Source of the DNA: Monomorium pharaonis
Lineage: Eukaryota > Arthropoda > Insecta > Hymenoptera > Formicidae
Assembly: GCF_013373865.1 (NCBI RefSeq)
Contig: NC_050475.1
Location: 19,824,358 to 19,888,357, forward strand
DNA length: 64,000 nucleotides
Direction: 5' to 3'
Below the pieces are notes generated by a model, which saw only the letters and a program-made list of their open reading frames with translations, did no database searches and was not told the origin of the DNA. Position numbers and translations under genes: made by a program. Position 1 is the stretch's first letter; the number at the start of each line of letters is the position of its first letter. Shown in pieces: positions 24,608 through 37,975 of this stretch.

Positions 24608-27600
24608 GGATATAATTGAATTTAATTATACTGTTCAATCAGTTTACGCCAAAGTAAGTGTGCATTAAATATAGCAGATAATACTCGAAACGTGTATAAA
24701 TGTATTATTAACTATAATAGAGGTAAAAGATAAAAAGGTAGTAAGAAATGGGATTCCTTCGCGAGTCGCCGGGACGACTAGAAATAAAATTTATCACGTC
24801 GGATTCTCAAGCAATGTACTCGTAAGGCAAGGCACTTCTTCGCACCTGCGCGCTCGTAACGCGATTATATGAAACTTTTTCAACGATGATGTTTCGAGAC
24901 GCGCTGGGAGAGGGTGTGTTAGGACTTGGTCACGAATCCCGAAGCACGTTGTTGTCCACGAGAGCGAAACGGCGGGGGAGGAGAGAAGGGGAGGATGTCC
25001 AAATATTCGCGTGAATCCGACTATTAATCGTCGGTGTCGATCGTAATATCCGCTGTATTTTAGTCCCGCGGGAGATCTCAAAAAGTTATTAATCCAGTAA
25101 AACAAAATTTGACGGTAACGCACTACGGAGCGTATTTGCAAGTTTCTTTGAGGATACCCAGTATCAAAAATATCAGGCCTAATATTAAACTTTCTTCGCG
25201 ATAATACATCGTTCTTCAATATTCAAATAAATATTGATATGATCGCAAAGTTACACTTTTAACAATAAGTTATACATACGTGAGGTAAACCGTAAAAATC
25301 GGAGGGACCGCTTCCGCGTACAAAAATGAATCAAAAGTATAAAACCAAATTTCGTTGCGTTTCGATTATTGCAATTGCTTAACATGTGCGATCGCAGTTG
25401 AACTTGCACCAGTCGTCACGCAGCGAAGAGCCTGTAATGTTGATCGACGTCGAGTAGGTCTATCGATGCACTACGTAATGGTATTACGGTGCCACTTTAA
25501 TGTTGTTCGAGCGTGTGTAATCGTCGTCATGTTCGCCGACGTCCAATCGACAGGGTAAGCATTGGAAAAGAGAGTCCCTCGTCCGTTTTCAAGATAAACG
25601 TCAGAACATCCACAACATTTTTGCCCCCGAGTGCCAAAGTGCTGTCACCCTGCGTTTCACGCGATTCCAATCGATACTTTCGTCCCGGTTTTTTTCTTGT
25701 TTACAGGATTTCAAAACTTCCATTGCAATAAGAACAGTTCACATTTTCATACGTATTCATACGTAACATACACAGTTATTCACGAGTGTACGAAAAGTAG
25801 ATTGCAAAGTAGATTATATGGAAGAAATATAAAAGTTTTTATATCATTTTCTTTATAGAAGTTTCATAGACATTTTCTTGGAAGAATATGATTAAAATAC
25901 AAAATGTATAATATTCACAATTTTCATTTTTTGTCTCAATAATATATTTTTTCTCTCGTATACGAGGCATATCGGAGAATCCACAATTTCAATTTTTATT
26001 TGATTTAAATTTCGCGAATAAAATTTAAATTTTAGCTTGAACGCAATGAGGAAAGTAGATGCCAAAAATCTCCAACAAGAATAATGAAGGAGAGATTATC
26101 GTGAGGCATGAAAAATATCCATGGGACGGGGATACAAGTACGAGTATCGATCACAGACCGAGAAACGGAATTTGGCAGGCGAGGAACTCACGGCAAGACC
26201 TAGCGCTCGGTTCCTATATCGAAATCACAGACGCTTCATCTCGTGAAAGAGAGACAGGAGAGAGAAGAGAGTGGAGATCTCTCCGTGTCCGGAGTTATTA
26301 CGAAAGAGCATAGTCAGCGCGCTTCGGGTCACATCGAAATGTCACATTGAAATCAGATTCCGACACGACGAAAGCGACACGTCCAATATCGTAACGTCAC
26401 TGCATCATCGCAGATGACATATTGTACAATTATCTTTATATTTAAAATTGTATGCTCATCATGCGCGTGCGTGCATGAAAGAGAGAGAAACGTCGAATTC
26501 TAATTGTTCGAGATTATTGCCGGCGAGAATCGATGATATTACACGCGCCATCCTCTACACGCATAGTCCGAGACGTGATCGATATGCCAAACTTCGCGAC
26601 TGCAACTACTCGATAATATTCGCCGAAAGTAGGGAGAGATGACGAACGAGCTTGCGAAGAGGGTTGCTGGTATAATGACATGTCACACAACAATGCATTA
26701 AGCGAGATGATTACTTTCACCTGCATTTACTCGCTTGCCGTGCGATTGAGAAGTCTGGGCATTATATATATTTATGTATTATATGTATAATACATGAGAA
26801 AAGAATAAAAGGGGGGAATTTTAATGCAATTGTAATAAGACCGTGATGTGTATAACGCAATTAAAAGTAAAAAAAAAGATCGAGAAATAATCATAACAGG
26901 ATCGTAGTACTAAAATATAATATTCTTTATGTGATTTTACATGCATTTCAGTATACATACGATTTTTACAATTTGTTTCTGTAAAGAGAATAGTATAAAA
27001 TTTTTTCTCTTTTTCTTCTACATAAAAATAACTCTTTGTTCAATTATATTTTTATTTCATTTCATGAAAAAAATTTTAAAATTTTACAACGCCGAGTGCC
27101 GCGAAAAATGATAGAAACCTTTAAAATATGACGTTTCGTTATGGAATACGAAGTTGTTAAAAATTTTATTGACGTGAATTTTGGAAATGGCGTCTAAAAT
27201 ATCTTTTTTCAACGCAGAAAATTAATTTGTTTAAAATAAAAATCTAGGAGCGTTATACAGAGTAGGGACAAAGTGATTGATTAACGGCAATCAAAGGGAG
27301 AAGAAAAATCCGAATCCGTCAGCTGAGCGTTACGTTGAAAACATTTTCACTCGCGTCCTCTCATTCTCCACTTCTAATTTCTCAGGGAAAGAAAAACTGC
27401 TTTCGCTGCACTCTGCCAAACTGGTGCTCAATTATCGCAAATAGGGCGACGATCTTCGACGAGAGTCATGAACAGTGACAAATACTCTTCCCAAGAAAAG
27501 TGAGCAAAGCGAAACGTGGCGTAACGAAGATTCCTGAACGTGTTTTTCGCCGGCTGGACCAGAACGAATCCAGACAGGGGATTGAAAGGGTGGAAAGCGA

Positions 27601-30600
27601 GGCAGTCGACTCAGCCGTTCGAAACCCCAGATTACTGGAGCGAGATGAAGCCGGATTAAGGGGAAAATCGGCGGGCGGGCGAAGGCGCGCCGACCGAGAA
27701 ATCGCCAAACTAAGTTTCCCGAAAGCGAAAACAATTCCTCAGGTCAAGTCCATCTCGTCCGCGCGAATAATCATAGACTACAAGCCACTTCATGATATAA
27801 CCCGAGGAGTCGTTTCTCAAAATGAGGACGACAAAGTCTCGGGGCAATTTTTGGAAATGGGCACAGATGGAGGTTTTTTTCTCGAACTCGACGGCATCAA
27901 ATTATGCCGATGTCACGAAGTTTGTCGTCCACCCAATGCAATTGTGATTCCAAATAGATATATTGTGATATATATTATAAGATTCACAGAACAGTATTTA
28001 ATGTTTAAGACTAAAGTTTAAAAAAAACATCTATTTCTAGTGTTTTCTTGTTTAAAATAAAATGTTTAAGAAGATAATAGTAACAGCTTTAAAAATCAAA
28101 GTATTGTTGCTAATCATTTTTAATTCAGAGTAACTAAAATGTCATTAGTACCCTGTTACGTTAGAACATTAGAAAAGCAAAACATTAGAAGGCTAAATTG
28201 ACATTGTGCAATTTCGGTATTATCTGCAAATAGATTGATGTTGAAGCCCTCACATATGTCTCTTTCACTTACTTGTCACTTGTAATTGTTTGATCGATCG
28301 AACGTTATTGCATTACAAATGTAATAACATCCTGCGTTTTACTTATTGCAATTTTTAATTTAATTAGATCAAAATACGTATAAATACATAAGATATGTTT
28401 CAATTATAAAAACTAATCTAGATTTCATTCTAAAAGGTTATATTTTAATTGCTTATTGATGAATTTTTTAAAGCTTTTCCCCTCCTTTTTCTCTTCCCCT
28501 CCCCGCACTAAAAAAATGCAGATATATCAATCAAAATTACTAAAAACGAGAATAGGATTTGCGTGGCTGAAATACGCGACGATGAAATAAACGGAGGTCG
28601 TAAATTCTGAATCCGTCGCGTCGTTTCGGCAAACAAATTAACTTCGTCCCCGAAAAAACACGCCGCTCGCCAAAAATCGTTCCCGCCCATCGACGTCTCG
28701 CCGCCGCCGTCAAGCTTATGCTTAAGTAATACCGCTTGCAATTCACCGGTGTCCGCGATTACCGAGCACGTGATTTATTCAAGGGGGAGGATTAAAATTA
28801 ATCCGTCAAAGTAGGCGAAAGTACCGATCGCGATTCGCAGTGCTAATCTGCACGACTACGGACCGGCCACGGTTCTGCAGTGTGTACGAACTCACGCCAC
28901 GGCCGTACTTTCCCCCCTAATTCGATTATCGGAAAATCTAATGTAATACGGGAAATTTCCAAGTGTCCATTGTCCATTGTGCAATCTCTCGTTACGTATT
29001 AGAATAGATTAGCTTTAATTTTTCAAAAAACAAAAAGAGGTAACTTGAATGCTCTCTTAAAATCTTTCGCTATATTTATGACATAATCTCTTTTAATTAA
29101 AACAATTTCTGTAAAATTCACCGTTTTATTGAAATATAAATTACAATAGGATAACTTAAAAATATAATACTAATACGTTAAAAATAAGAAAGCATTTTAT
29201 ATGTGTGGGTGTAAAAATTATTCTCTTATAATTCACTTCGTAGATGCAGTGCCATTAGAGATATTAAATTGCAACCTATAATAGTTAAAATAACAAGCAA
29301 AGAAAAGTCCTGGATTCAATATCCGATCCGATTATCCGTTCGATATTCTCTTTTGCATGCCTACAGACCCGGAATCCCTTCAGAATCACGTTTGTCTCCA
29401 GCGTGTGCCGAATTGGTTACACGTACAGTTATAGATCTCAGTAACGTTATTAATAGCATTATGCATATAAAAGCACGAGCGTTATTGGTTTAGGACGTTT
29501 AGGTAACATTTGGGGAGGATTTCCAGTATTAAGAGGCTCGCCAAAGTGTCTCGCACAGCAGATACCCTTAGAAGCATAATAAAAAAAATGCGTTGCAATA
29601 TGTTTCTTTGTCGCCCGAATATGACACAATAAGCAATCTCTTTGTATGACAAAAGAAAAAAAAAGATGTATATGTATATACATATCGGTACTATATTGTC
29701 CACCTTCAAATTGAAGACTTCTCACATTTCTCTTTTCCACACGAGTTAAAGCGTTCCTAAGGTTTCTTTCGATTGTACACCAAGCTTAAAATATAAATCG
29801 ATATCAACGAATTCTACGCGGCGTCTCGTAGCGCGAATTTTTGGCAAAACCTTTCCGGCCAATTCCTATAATGACATTCTCCCGACGATCCCGCAGTTCT
29901 ATCCCTTCCGTAACCGATCTCCAGCCTCATTTCCGTCGGTGCCTATGTCGATTAACTCGGAATTGAATTGCCGCGGCAATAAAATCAAGGAGTCGAGAAA
30001 CGGAGCGGAGGGAAGGAAACCGGGAACGCGCCGAGATAAGAAAGAAGGCTAAGATTTAACGAGAATATTCTCGCGGAATTATCCGTCATTGAAAATTATA
30101 GCAAAGTTAATTTTTGAAAGTTAAATTCTTTCGAGATCTCTTGTGTGCAATATCTTACACATTTTTGGCTAGGTCGATTTGCCGCCTTTTATCCGCTTTA
30201 TTCCGCTTCGCGGAAGGGTCCTTTATCAGAGATAAAGGCTCGGAATTCCATTTCGCTCCATTTATTTTCGAAACGAAAATAGAAGGTACCATGTAGACTC
30301 GTAACTGTTACCAAAAACGTAACAAAAACACATGTCATTATTTGTATAATCGTACAAAACGAGCCCGAAACATCGCAATGCTGTCAAATTTAGATATAAA
30401 CTTCTGTGAAATATCACAGAATTAATTGCAATAATATGATAGATTCGTATGGGATCACCGAATCTAGACAATTTAGTCATAAGAAATTTAATTAATTAAA
30501 GAATAAAAAAAAATATAATTACATCTATTTTAAAAAATAAATAAAAAATAATTTTAATCAAATTTGTATAAAAATTAGAGCTAAAAAATTATTAATTTGC

Positions 30601-31383
30601 AGTTTATTATATTTTAAATGTAAAATAAATATTAAAATATACGGCCCTTATGGTTTAATATTATTCTAAAACAGTTGTTTTTTATTGATGGTTATTCAGC
30701 AACTCCGTTTATATCTTTGCGTTATTAATTTGGCTAAAAGAAAAAAGTTGCTTCAAGTATATTTAATATGGTCTCATTACACAATTCGCAATTACTGCAG
30801 ATGCATTCAAGAGCCTTCAATTCTCCTTTATCACATCGTTCCAGGCTGCATAGTTTATATCCACGGCATTTAGTACTTACGGAATCCGAAGGATGAGATA
30901 GATTCTCTTCCGACGAAGAGCTCTCTTGTCGCGTGATATATAGCGACAGTGATAGCTATTGCAACGACTTCGCCGCGTGGTAATTCATCTACTGTCCGTT
31001 TCATTGTTGAAGAGATCGAATTATTCATTATTCAAGACACAGTGAATCTATCTGAAACGTTCTCTCGCGTTTTAATTCATTACTGTTCGTTATTAATAAA
31101 ACATTTTATTTCATGAGAAAGTAATGAATAATATTTATAATAAGCAGAGATAAATATCTCCGAGATTCAAAAATAATAGTATAATAATAATAAAGTAATT
31201 AAACTTTTTGCGTTTCCAAAAATAAAATAAATATAGTATAATAATAAAATATAATAATATAATAAAAACAGTAATTAAATAATATAATATAATTAATATA
31301 ATAAATATTCAGATAATACGTCGATAATTTAATATAATTTCTTATCTGTTTTTTTCCAATAACGCATGAGAAAATTGGTTCAA
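24605..31383. other. Gene-free stretch with one unexplained long open frame
   Basis: A plus-strand frame without stops spans 27500-28021 (173 codons), but it opens with GTG and has no ATG until its last third, and its product resembles no family I know. It overlaps the GC-rich block 27480-27740, where long frames arise by chance. Other GC-rich patches lie at 28560-28920 and 29800-30050. Nothing else is supported. Confidence 0.35.
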
Positions 31384-32235
31384 ACATATTAAATCTTTTA
31401 ATGTGAAAATAACATCAGAGCTTGTATTGATCTCTCAAGTTAGCTTTAACTCGATTTTATATAAAAGCATATGCAGCCGGAGTTATTGTAAACTATATCA
31501 ATTATCGTCATAATCTAATTAATGAATGCATTATAAATACAATGTAGCTTGTAAAAAAAAAACTTTGCAAAATGTGGGATTTGTTTTAATCAATGTAAAC
31601 CCGAACGATATAAAATCGTCGATTTTATTTAATGTGAAAATATTTGTTCAATAAAGATGTATCGAACGTACGAAATAGAGTAGTCATTTTGAAAGTTTAC
31701 TTATCGAATTTCGGAAGCATGCATTATATTATCGTCAAACTATGCAAAACGAATATTGAACGACCGCAATCCACTTGCATTTAATAATATTAGAGATATT
31801 ACTCACTATACATTCTTTACATTGTTGTTTATCTTTAACTTTTTAATTTTGCAGGCCCGAAAAATTGTGAACAATTATGAGTAAATTTTTATATTTTATA
31901 CATAATTATTATACAAAAGTTAAAATACGTAAGATGGTGTAAAAAATGGAAGCAATATTAAATAAAATAACGTAAAATTAAGTATAACATAAAAATTAAT
32001 TGTCGAAAGCAGAATGCGAAAAACGCACAATAATAAACAATAAAAATAATTTTTTACATTTTCCTTCTAAATACTATATATATAATAGTGAAATCGTTTT
32101 AAAGTACATATTAAATCTTTCCATGTGAAAACAAATGATATCTGGAATGGTATGTAGAAGTTCGCATTGGTCTTTTAAGCTAGCTTTAACATGATTTCAT
32201 ATAAAAGCAGTATATGCGCGGCCGCGGAAATTTAT
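31384..32235. repeat. Diverged direct repeat, two copies about 720 bp apart
   Basis: Copies at about 31384-31490 and 32106-32235 share ACATATTAAATCTTT, ATGTGAAAA, then TAGCTTTAAC and a GATTTYATATAAAAGCA core, then TATGC followed by GCCG. Each copy thus has a TATAAAAG core-promoter-like word at the same place. They have diverged and contain small indels. Either an old local duplication or two members of a dispersed repeat. Confidence 0.65.
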
Positions 32236-35200
32236 GAAATCCATATTTATAGCGAAGGGCTTATAGCATTCAATTATTTTTTTTATTCTGCGATAACGCC
32301 AATGGAGTCCGGCACCCTCTTCCGAGAGGCGGATGATAGAATATTTGACTGGAAAGGGAGAAAAACGCAGCCGCGTACGCAGACGGTATGCGCTTCGGTG
32401 ACAATAAAAATGATTAATGTCCCGACGCTAATTGTAACGTACGTAACGGGCAAACGTAGGGCACGAGGCTAATTGATTAATTGTAGTACACTCTCGCTCG
32501 AAGGAAAACGCGAGAAATAAGCGTGCAATTCATTTAGTGATGTAAACACCGATTTATAATACTACCGAAAAAATTGTATTCTTGAAATAAGAGGACTGTA
32601 TATTTTGCAAACCCTCTTAATATATATTCTTAATAGATAAAAACATATCCATTCTTTTTTTTAGAATATCCTTTGAAAAACTAGGAATATATATTCTTTC
32701 TAACACATACTTCTGGACAATGACATTCTTCGTTTCATTTAGTGCTTGCAACAATTAGTCTAATTGTTTCAGACAACATGCAATATCTACAATTTTTATT
32801 AGTTCGTTTTTATATTTAATCTCTTCATGATCGATCGAAGTGTGTACAAGATCAATATTTAAAAACTGCATTTTCTTTCATATTTGTAAAAAATCAGTCT
32901 TAGAGTAAATCCTACAAAATCTTTACACACACACACACACACATCTTATAATTATTTGCTACTAACGCATCCTTTAAAAAAAATTCCTCTAAGTTAAAAG
33001 AGTTCTTTTGTCCACTTTATAAGGAATTATAAAGTAAAAATAAGAGGAACAATTAAAATCTTCATGGAAAAAAAAACCGCAACACAACCAATATAAAAAT
33101 TTAATAATTTACCTTTTGTTATCACACAATCATCTCGCATGAAAGCAAATATCTCCATATGCGAATTTCGCAATGCGAAATAGTGCAACTTTACTGAGAT
33201 AAAATAACACAATTTGTGTGCAGATGGTATCGTCTGTATTGAGAATTTCAACGATTTTTAAAATTCGATTGCGTGGCACGAACCGAATAAATGATCGACT
33301 GTAAGATCTGCGCAACGAATTTCTAAATATTTACCCGAGACTTTTTAACACCGTCCGCTTGTAGCGCCGATCATTCGAAGGTTTTATCGAACGTATTTGG
33401 ATTCCGCGCGGCACTGTAAACTGAACAAATAGTCGGGTTGCAGCATGATCCGTGCATGTTTGTCTGAAGGATTTCTAAAGCCGACTAAAACTGAAAAATC
33501 CGCGCGGGGGGGAGGGAGAGAAGGTGCCGTGTAAAATCGTACAACGAACGTGTTCGACACTCTCACGTGGACCGAAAGTCAACGGGAAAATTGAAGCAAA
33601 AAAATTTCTCCGCGGGGTTCTCTACGCCTACAATTGAACGCGTGAATTCAGCCTCGCCTTGTTTCGACATAATGGACTAATTGGCGCGACGCGGTTGCTC
33701 TAGCGTGACAGTTTAATTAGGGATGCTACTGAATGGACGGTAACGGATGTGGAAGGAGTACCAACCTCGAGGAAGGACGTTGGCCGCTCAGCTGACGACG
33801 CTGTCACGTGACACCAATGCTTTTCCGGCGAGTTCCCACGGATGAAGCCAAGGTAACAGAATCACGAGAATTATGGAATTTACGGCCACTCATGCGTAAA
33901 ATGTTCGCGGGACGTCGCGAGGTGAAATGGAGAAATAATCCCGCGACTCGAATGCGCGGGCCACAGAAAGGTCACAAAGGAACGAAGCGTTCTCGCAAGG
34001 GAAATTAAAGAAACGTTCGGTGTCCTCACGAGCACTACATTGTCGACCACGTGGATGTTCATTTCGCACAGAAAAATTAATCACGTTTTATTCGCCACAG
34101 CATATCTCCTTGCACAGAGATCAACAGTTACAAGTCTCTCGATCATAATTTACTCCAGTCACAAAACGATCAGTATTCAGTTCATCGATATTCAGTATGA
34201 CGGCAATAACCAATCGATCGACCAATCAATTGATCGAGCGCATCTTGCGCCAATCAAAATCTCTGCATTTCCGCTTGATGAGATTTTAACTTCGACTTTG
34301 AACACAAATTTTCATATCTGCTGATAACGGTATCAAGAAACACCGCGAAATCATGTAATCGAAGATCCCTCCAAGACGACGTCCCGGACACGCGATTTCT
34401 CTTGCCTACGAATGTTTTCGACCAGACTGACTGTGGCGGTACGACCGCGTGGTAGAGCCTTATACGGGCTGGCACGCTCATCCCCACCAGCCAGCCAACT
34501 GTCTCGAACCACCCCCTCCGCCAGTAACCTTTGGCTCGCCCCAACACAGCCGCTCGCCCGTATCGCCCTTCGGGTACACAACGCAAAACTTATCGACCGT
34601 ACGATTAAAGAGTACCAGAGGTAAGGTTTCTTAACCCCTAACAGATTTTATCTCCTATTAAAAAGTCCCATAATTTTTAAAATGTACACGTTGTTATCTT
34701 TACGATGTATAAAATTAAAAGAGATCACAGAATGAAGATAGAAAATAAATCCAAAGAATGTTTACTCTAATTTTGTTTTAAAAAGTTCCCCCAAAATTTC
34801 TTTTTTTAGAGAATTTTATTCTAAGCAAGATTAGAAAACTTTTTAATACAGCTTTAAAATAAATTAATTTTATTATAAGCTCTTTTTAATGTGCTCACAA
34901 AGAAAAGCCACTTTGAACATTTGTAGAAGAAACTACTAAAAAGAAATAATATAAATGGGCATATAACAATCTTCAGCTTAGCGGAAATACGGAATTAGAA
35001 AAATGGTAAAACACACAATGCTAATTTAAAATAATAAAAAGATGACTATTGTAAATTGTATTTATGTATATATAATTAAGATGACATACATAAATTTAAC
35101 GATATGTATCACGTATCTATGTATAAGAAGTTAAAATTATTAATTTTAATACGTGAATGTGTATGTCATAATAATATTACTAATTAGTTATCGATATTTT

Positions 35201-37822
35201 ATATTACAAAAAATGATTTTAAAAACTACTTTGTCAAAAAGAAAATTTTTATTTAAAAGTCAAAATCCAAAAATTTTCTGAGTAGCAATGAACATAATTT
35301 TTCAAACATTTAAAAATTTTAGTTCTCCTAATTTTCTTGTGGTAGTAAACGCTCTGACCGTATGAAATGTATATAAAATTAATAAAGAAAATTAGTTTCG
35401 AGTATTATACCGAAAGAAAATTGCATGTCATCATAATGGCTTCGAATAATGCAAATGAGAGATATTAAAAGATTTGATGGAAAATATAATACATATAATG
35501 TGCAATAAATATTAATGTGCATATGTTAAGTAAACGTTATTTTAAAAACTCTTAATACTTTGGTCGAATATTTGAGAGATAAAAAGAAAATTGTGCAAAA
35601 TTAATTAAAATGCAACCAAATGAATAAATTAATAAACATCCACCCAAAATGTGTCAAATAGTTTTCCAGGTTTGTCTGCGTTCGTAATATTACAAAATGC
35701 ATTCAGTCGTTTAACGAACCTCTTTGCCCAACTTTAAAATTTTTACAACAAGAATGTCGTGTTTTTAGATAGTCATTTTTTATAGAGACAAAAAGCTTAT
35801 AATTTTTTTGTTTTCTTTATTGACTAATATTAATTAAAGTTGAAAAAATAACTATTCTATTCTTTACTGATATTTTATCTGATTGTAAAACTTTTAAAAT
35901 TCATTCATACAACATTATAATTTATATTAAAACGAATTTTAAATATCAAAAAATTAAAAAATTATATATGTATGTCAATATTAAATAATTTACTTTTCAA
36001 TAAAATCATCAGTTTAAATAATAAAATATTATTTCTCTTTTTTTTTCAATAAAAATACTATCTATTTAAAGCATCGACAACTTTTATTTACCATCGTGTT
36101 TCTTTGCAATAACTACTACCCAAAAGTTTGTGGAAATATATACAGATTCCGTAAACATCAGTCTAAAATAAGTGACTTCTCGCGAAGTTTTATTCTCAAA
36201 ATACAGTCAACGCTTTCCTGAGTGATATATTACGTACGTTATAAATCGTTTCTCGAGGGAAAGAGGGGGGGAACTAGGAAGCTATCTCTGCTTCCGTCAG
36301 TTCCGAGATGCCTGGTATATACGGTCAGAGAATCGCGATACTATGGTTGTTTGCAACTCGTGCAAGGCTGCGAAGTGCAACCCCTAATGTACCATTTCGG
36401 CGAAATATGGCAGTAGTTTTTGCCGCGTATACTACGTGTGACTAATGTAAGACGGAAGAGTAATGTAAGAGGATAAAGAAACGTAATAACGCGAAAATAG
36501 CATAACGTAATAATGTGGATTTACGCACATCACGAGTAAATTTTCTTGATGCCGGATAATTTGTGTCAATTTAGTTGTAAGAAAAAAAAAAAAAAAAAAC
36601 AAGAAATTATTTTGATTGCGAAAAAAATTTTAGACAACTGATATAATTGGTAAGAAAAATAATTTTTTATAGGCCAATGAGCCTAGAACTCGACGTCATA
36701 AAATTAAATGCAAGAAAATTTTTGTACGTGATTTAATTACTTAAAAATCGAAGATAATAAATGAGAAGATTTTCCAACAATAAATGGTCAGTACGTAGGA
36801 ACGCGCATGCGGTGTAACGAATCAAGAATTTCATTATAGTATCACTGAATTTTCCAACAAAAGCCGCGGCGTTTGGACCTGCCACGTTTCATGCAAATAA
36901 ACAATGAGTTGTCGATAATGAGGTGTTCGAAACGCGCTACATGCGCACGTATACGCATGTAGAGTGTGATCATAAACGTATTGCGATTATATGTAGCGGC
37001 ATAAAACATTAACAATATTAACCGAAACACCTCATACAGCAGCTAGGAAGTAATGGCCCGCAAGCCACTGGATTAAACAGCATTAGTATAATATAATATA
37101 GGCGTTACAATGCACTGATGTTGCGTCAAAAGCGTGACAGGGATAACATCAGGAGAATAAACGGTGAATATCGTTGTGTCACGATTGTTTATCCGCAGGA
37201 ATACGTACGCGTATACAATAGCGTAGTTGGTTACCGTACTTTTTCCGCGAGTTTCTCTGCCAGCAAAACTTCTCTTTAATGTTTTGCCTCATCTTTAATT
37301 TCTATGCATAAACTGTTTCTTCTATATAATTATAACGTTTCTTTTTATATTACAATAAAGAATTCCTCCCATCTTCGTTAAAAGCTCGCTCATCGAGATG
37401 CACTAAAAAACGTATTATAAAAAATAAAAAAATATAAAAAAAAACTGTAATCCGATAACGCTACTAATTGACCAAAATCCTTTGGATTGTGTAACGGAAA
37501 TAATCGATGGTAAATAGCGCGCGTTTTCTCTCACAAATGGAGCACGTGCACGGAATTATATTAAACTACTCCGTATTGTGGAAAATTGATGGTTCCGGAT
37601 TTTCGCGATTGGTTAATCTTTATTTCGCCGTGACTACGACTCTATTTTTTTTTTTATGGAAATCTTAATCACGTAATGCAAATACCACGTAAAATATGAA
37701 ATAAAAAAAATTGTCCAATTAAATGCTGGAAGATGTTTGTATTACAAGTTAATTAGTCGCAATTATTACTTCAATTATTATGGCGCGATTAAACGCTGCA
37801 AATGGGCGCTATTAATCGTAGT
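32236..37822. other. Gene-free stretch
   Basis: No supported exon. GC-rich blocks at 33380-34010 and 34320-34620 contain overlapping short frames on both strands that look like compositional artefacts. A short CA repeat lies at about 32930-32942 and a run of 18 A at about 36582-36599. The span 34630-36200 is very AT-rich, with stops in all frames. Confidence 0.4.
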
Positions 37823-37975
37823 TACGCCGCGTGAATAACACTCCAGTTACGAAATTCCACTTCGCGATTCCCCTTCTTTACGAAATTGTTTACGCGATGT
37901 GAATAAATACCGCAACTATGAAATTCCATCTCAATATTCCTTCTTCAAAACGGCACCATTCGCGCGACGTAAACA
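37823..37975. repeat. Diverged tandem repeat, period 69 bp
   Basis: Unit 1 starts ACGCCGCGTGAATAA at 37823; unit 2 starts ACGCGATGTGAATAA at 37892. Both continue with GAAATTCCAYYTC and then a CTTCTT-containing block. A partial third unit (CGCGCGACGTAAACAA) starts at 37961. The constant 69-bp spacing supports tandem duplication rather than chance. Confidence 0.6.

Noticed and set aside
34631..34650. TTAACCCCTAACAG as a second piggyBac end
   Set aside because: No matching inverted end with TTAA was found within several kilobases.
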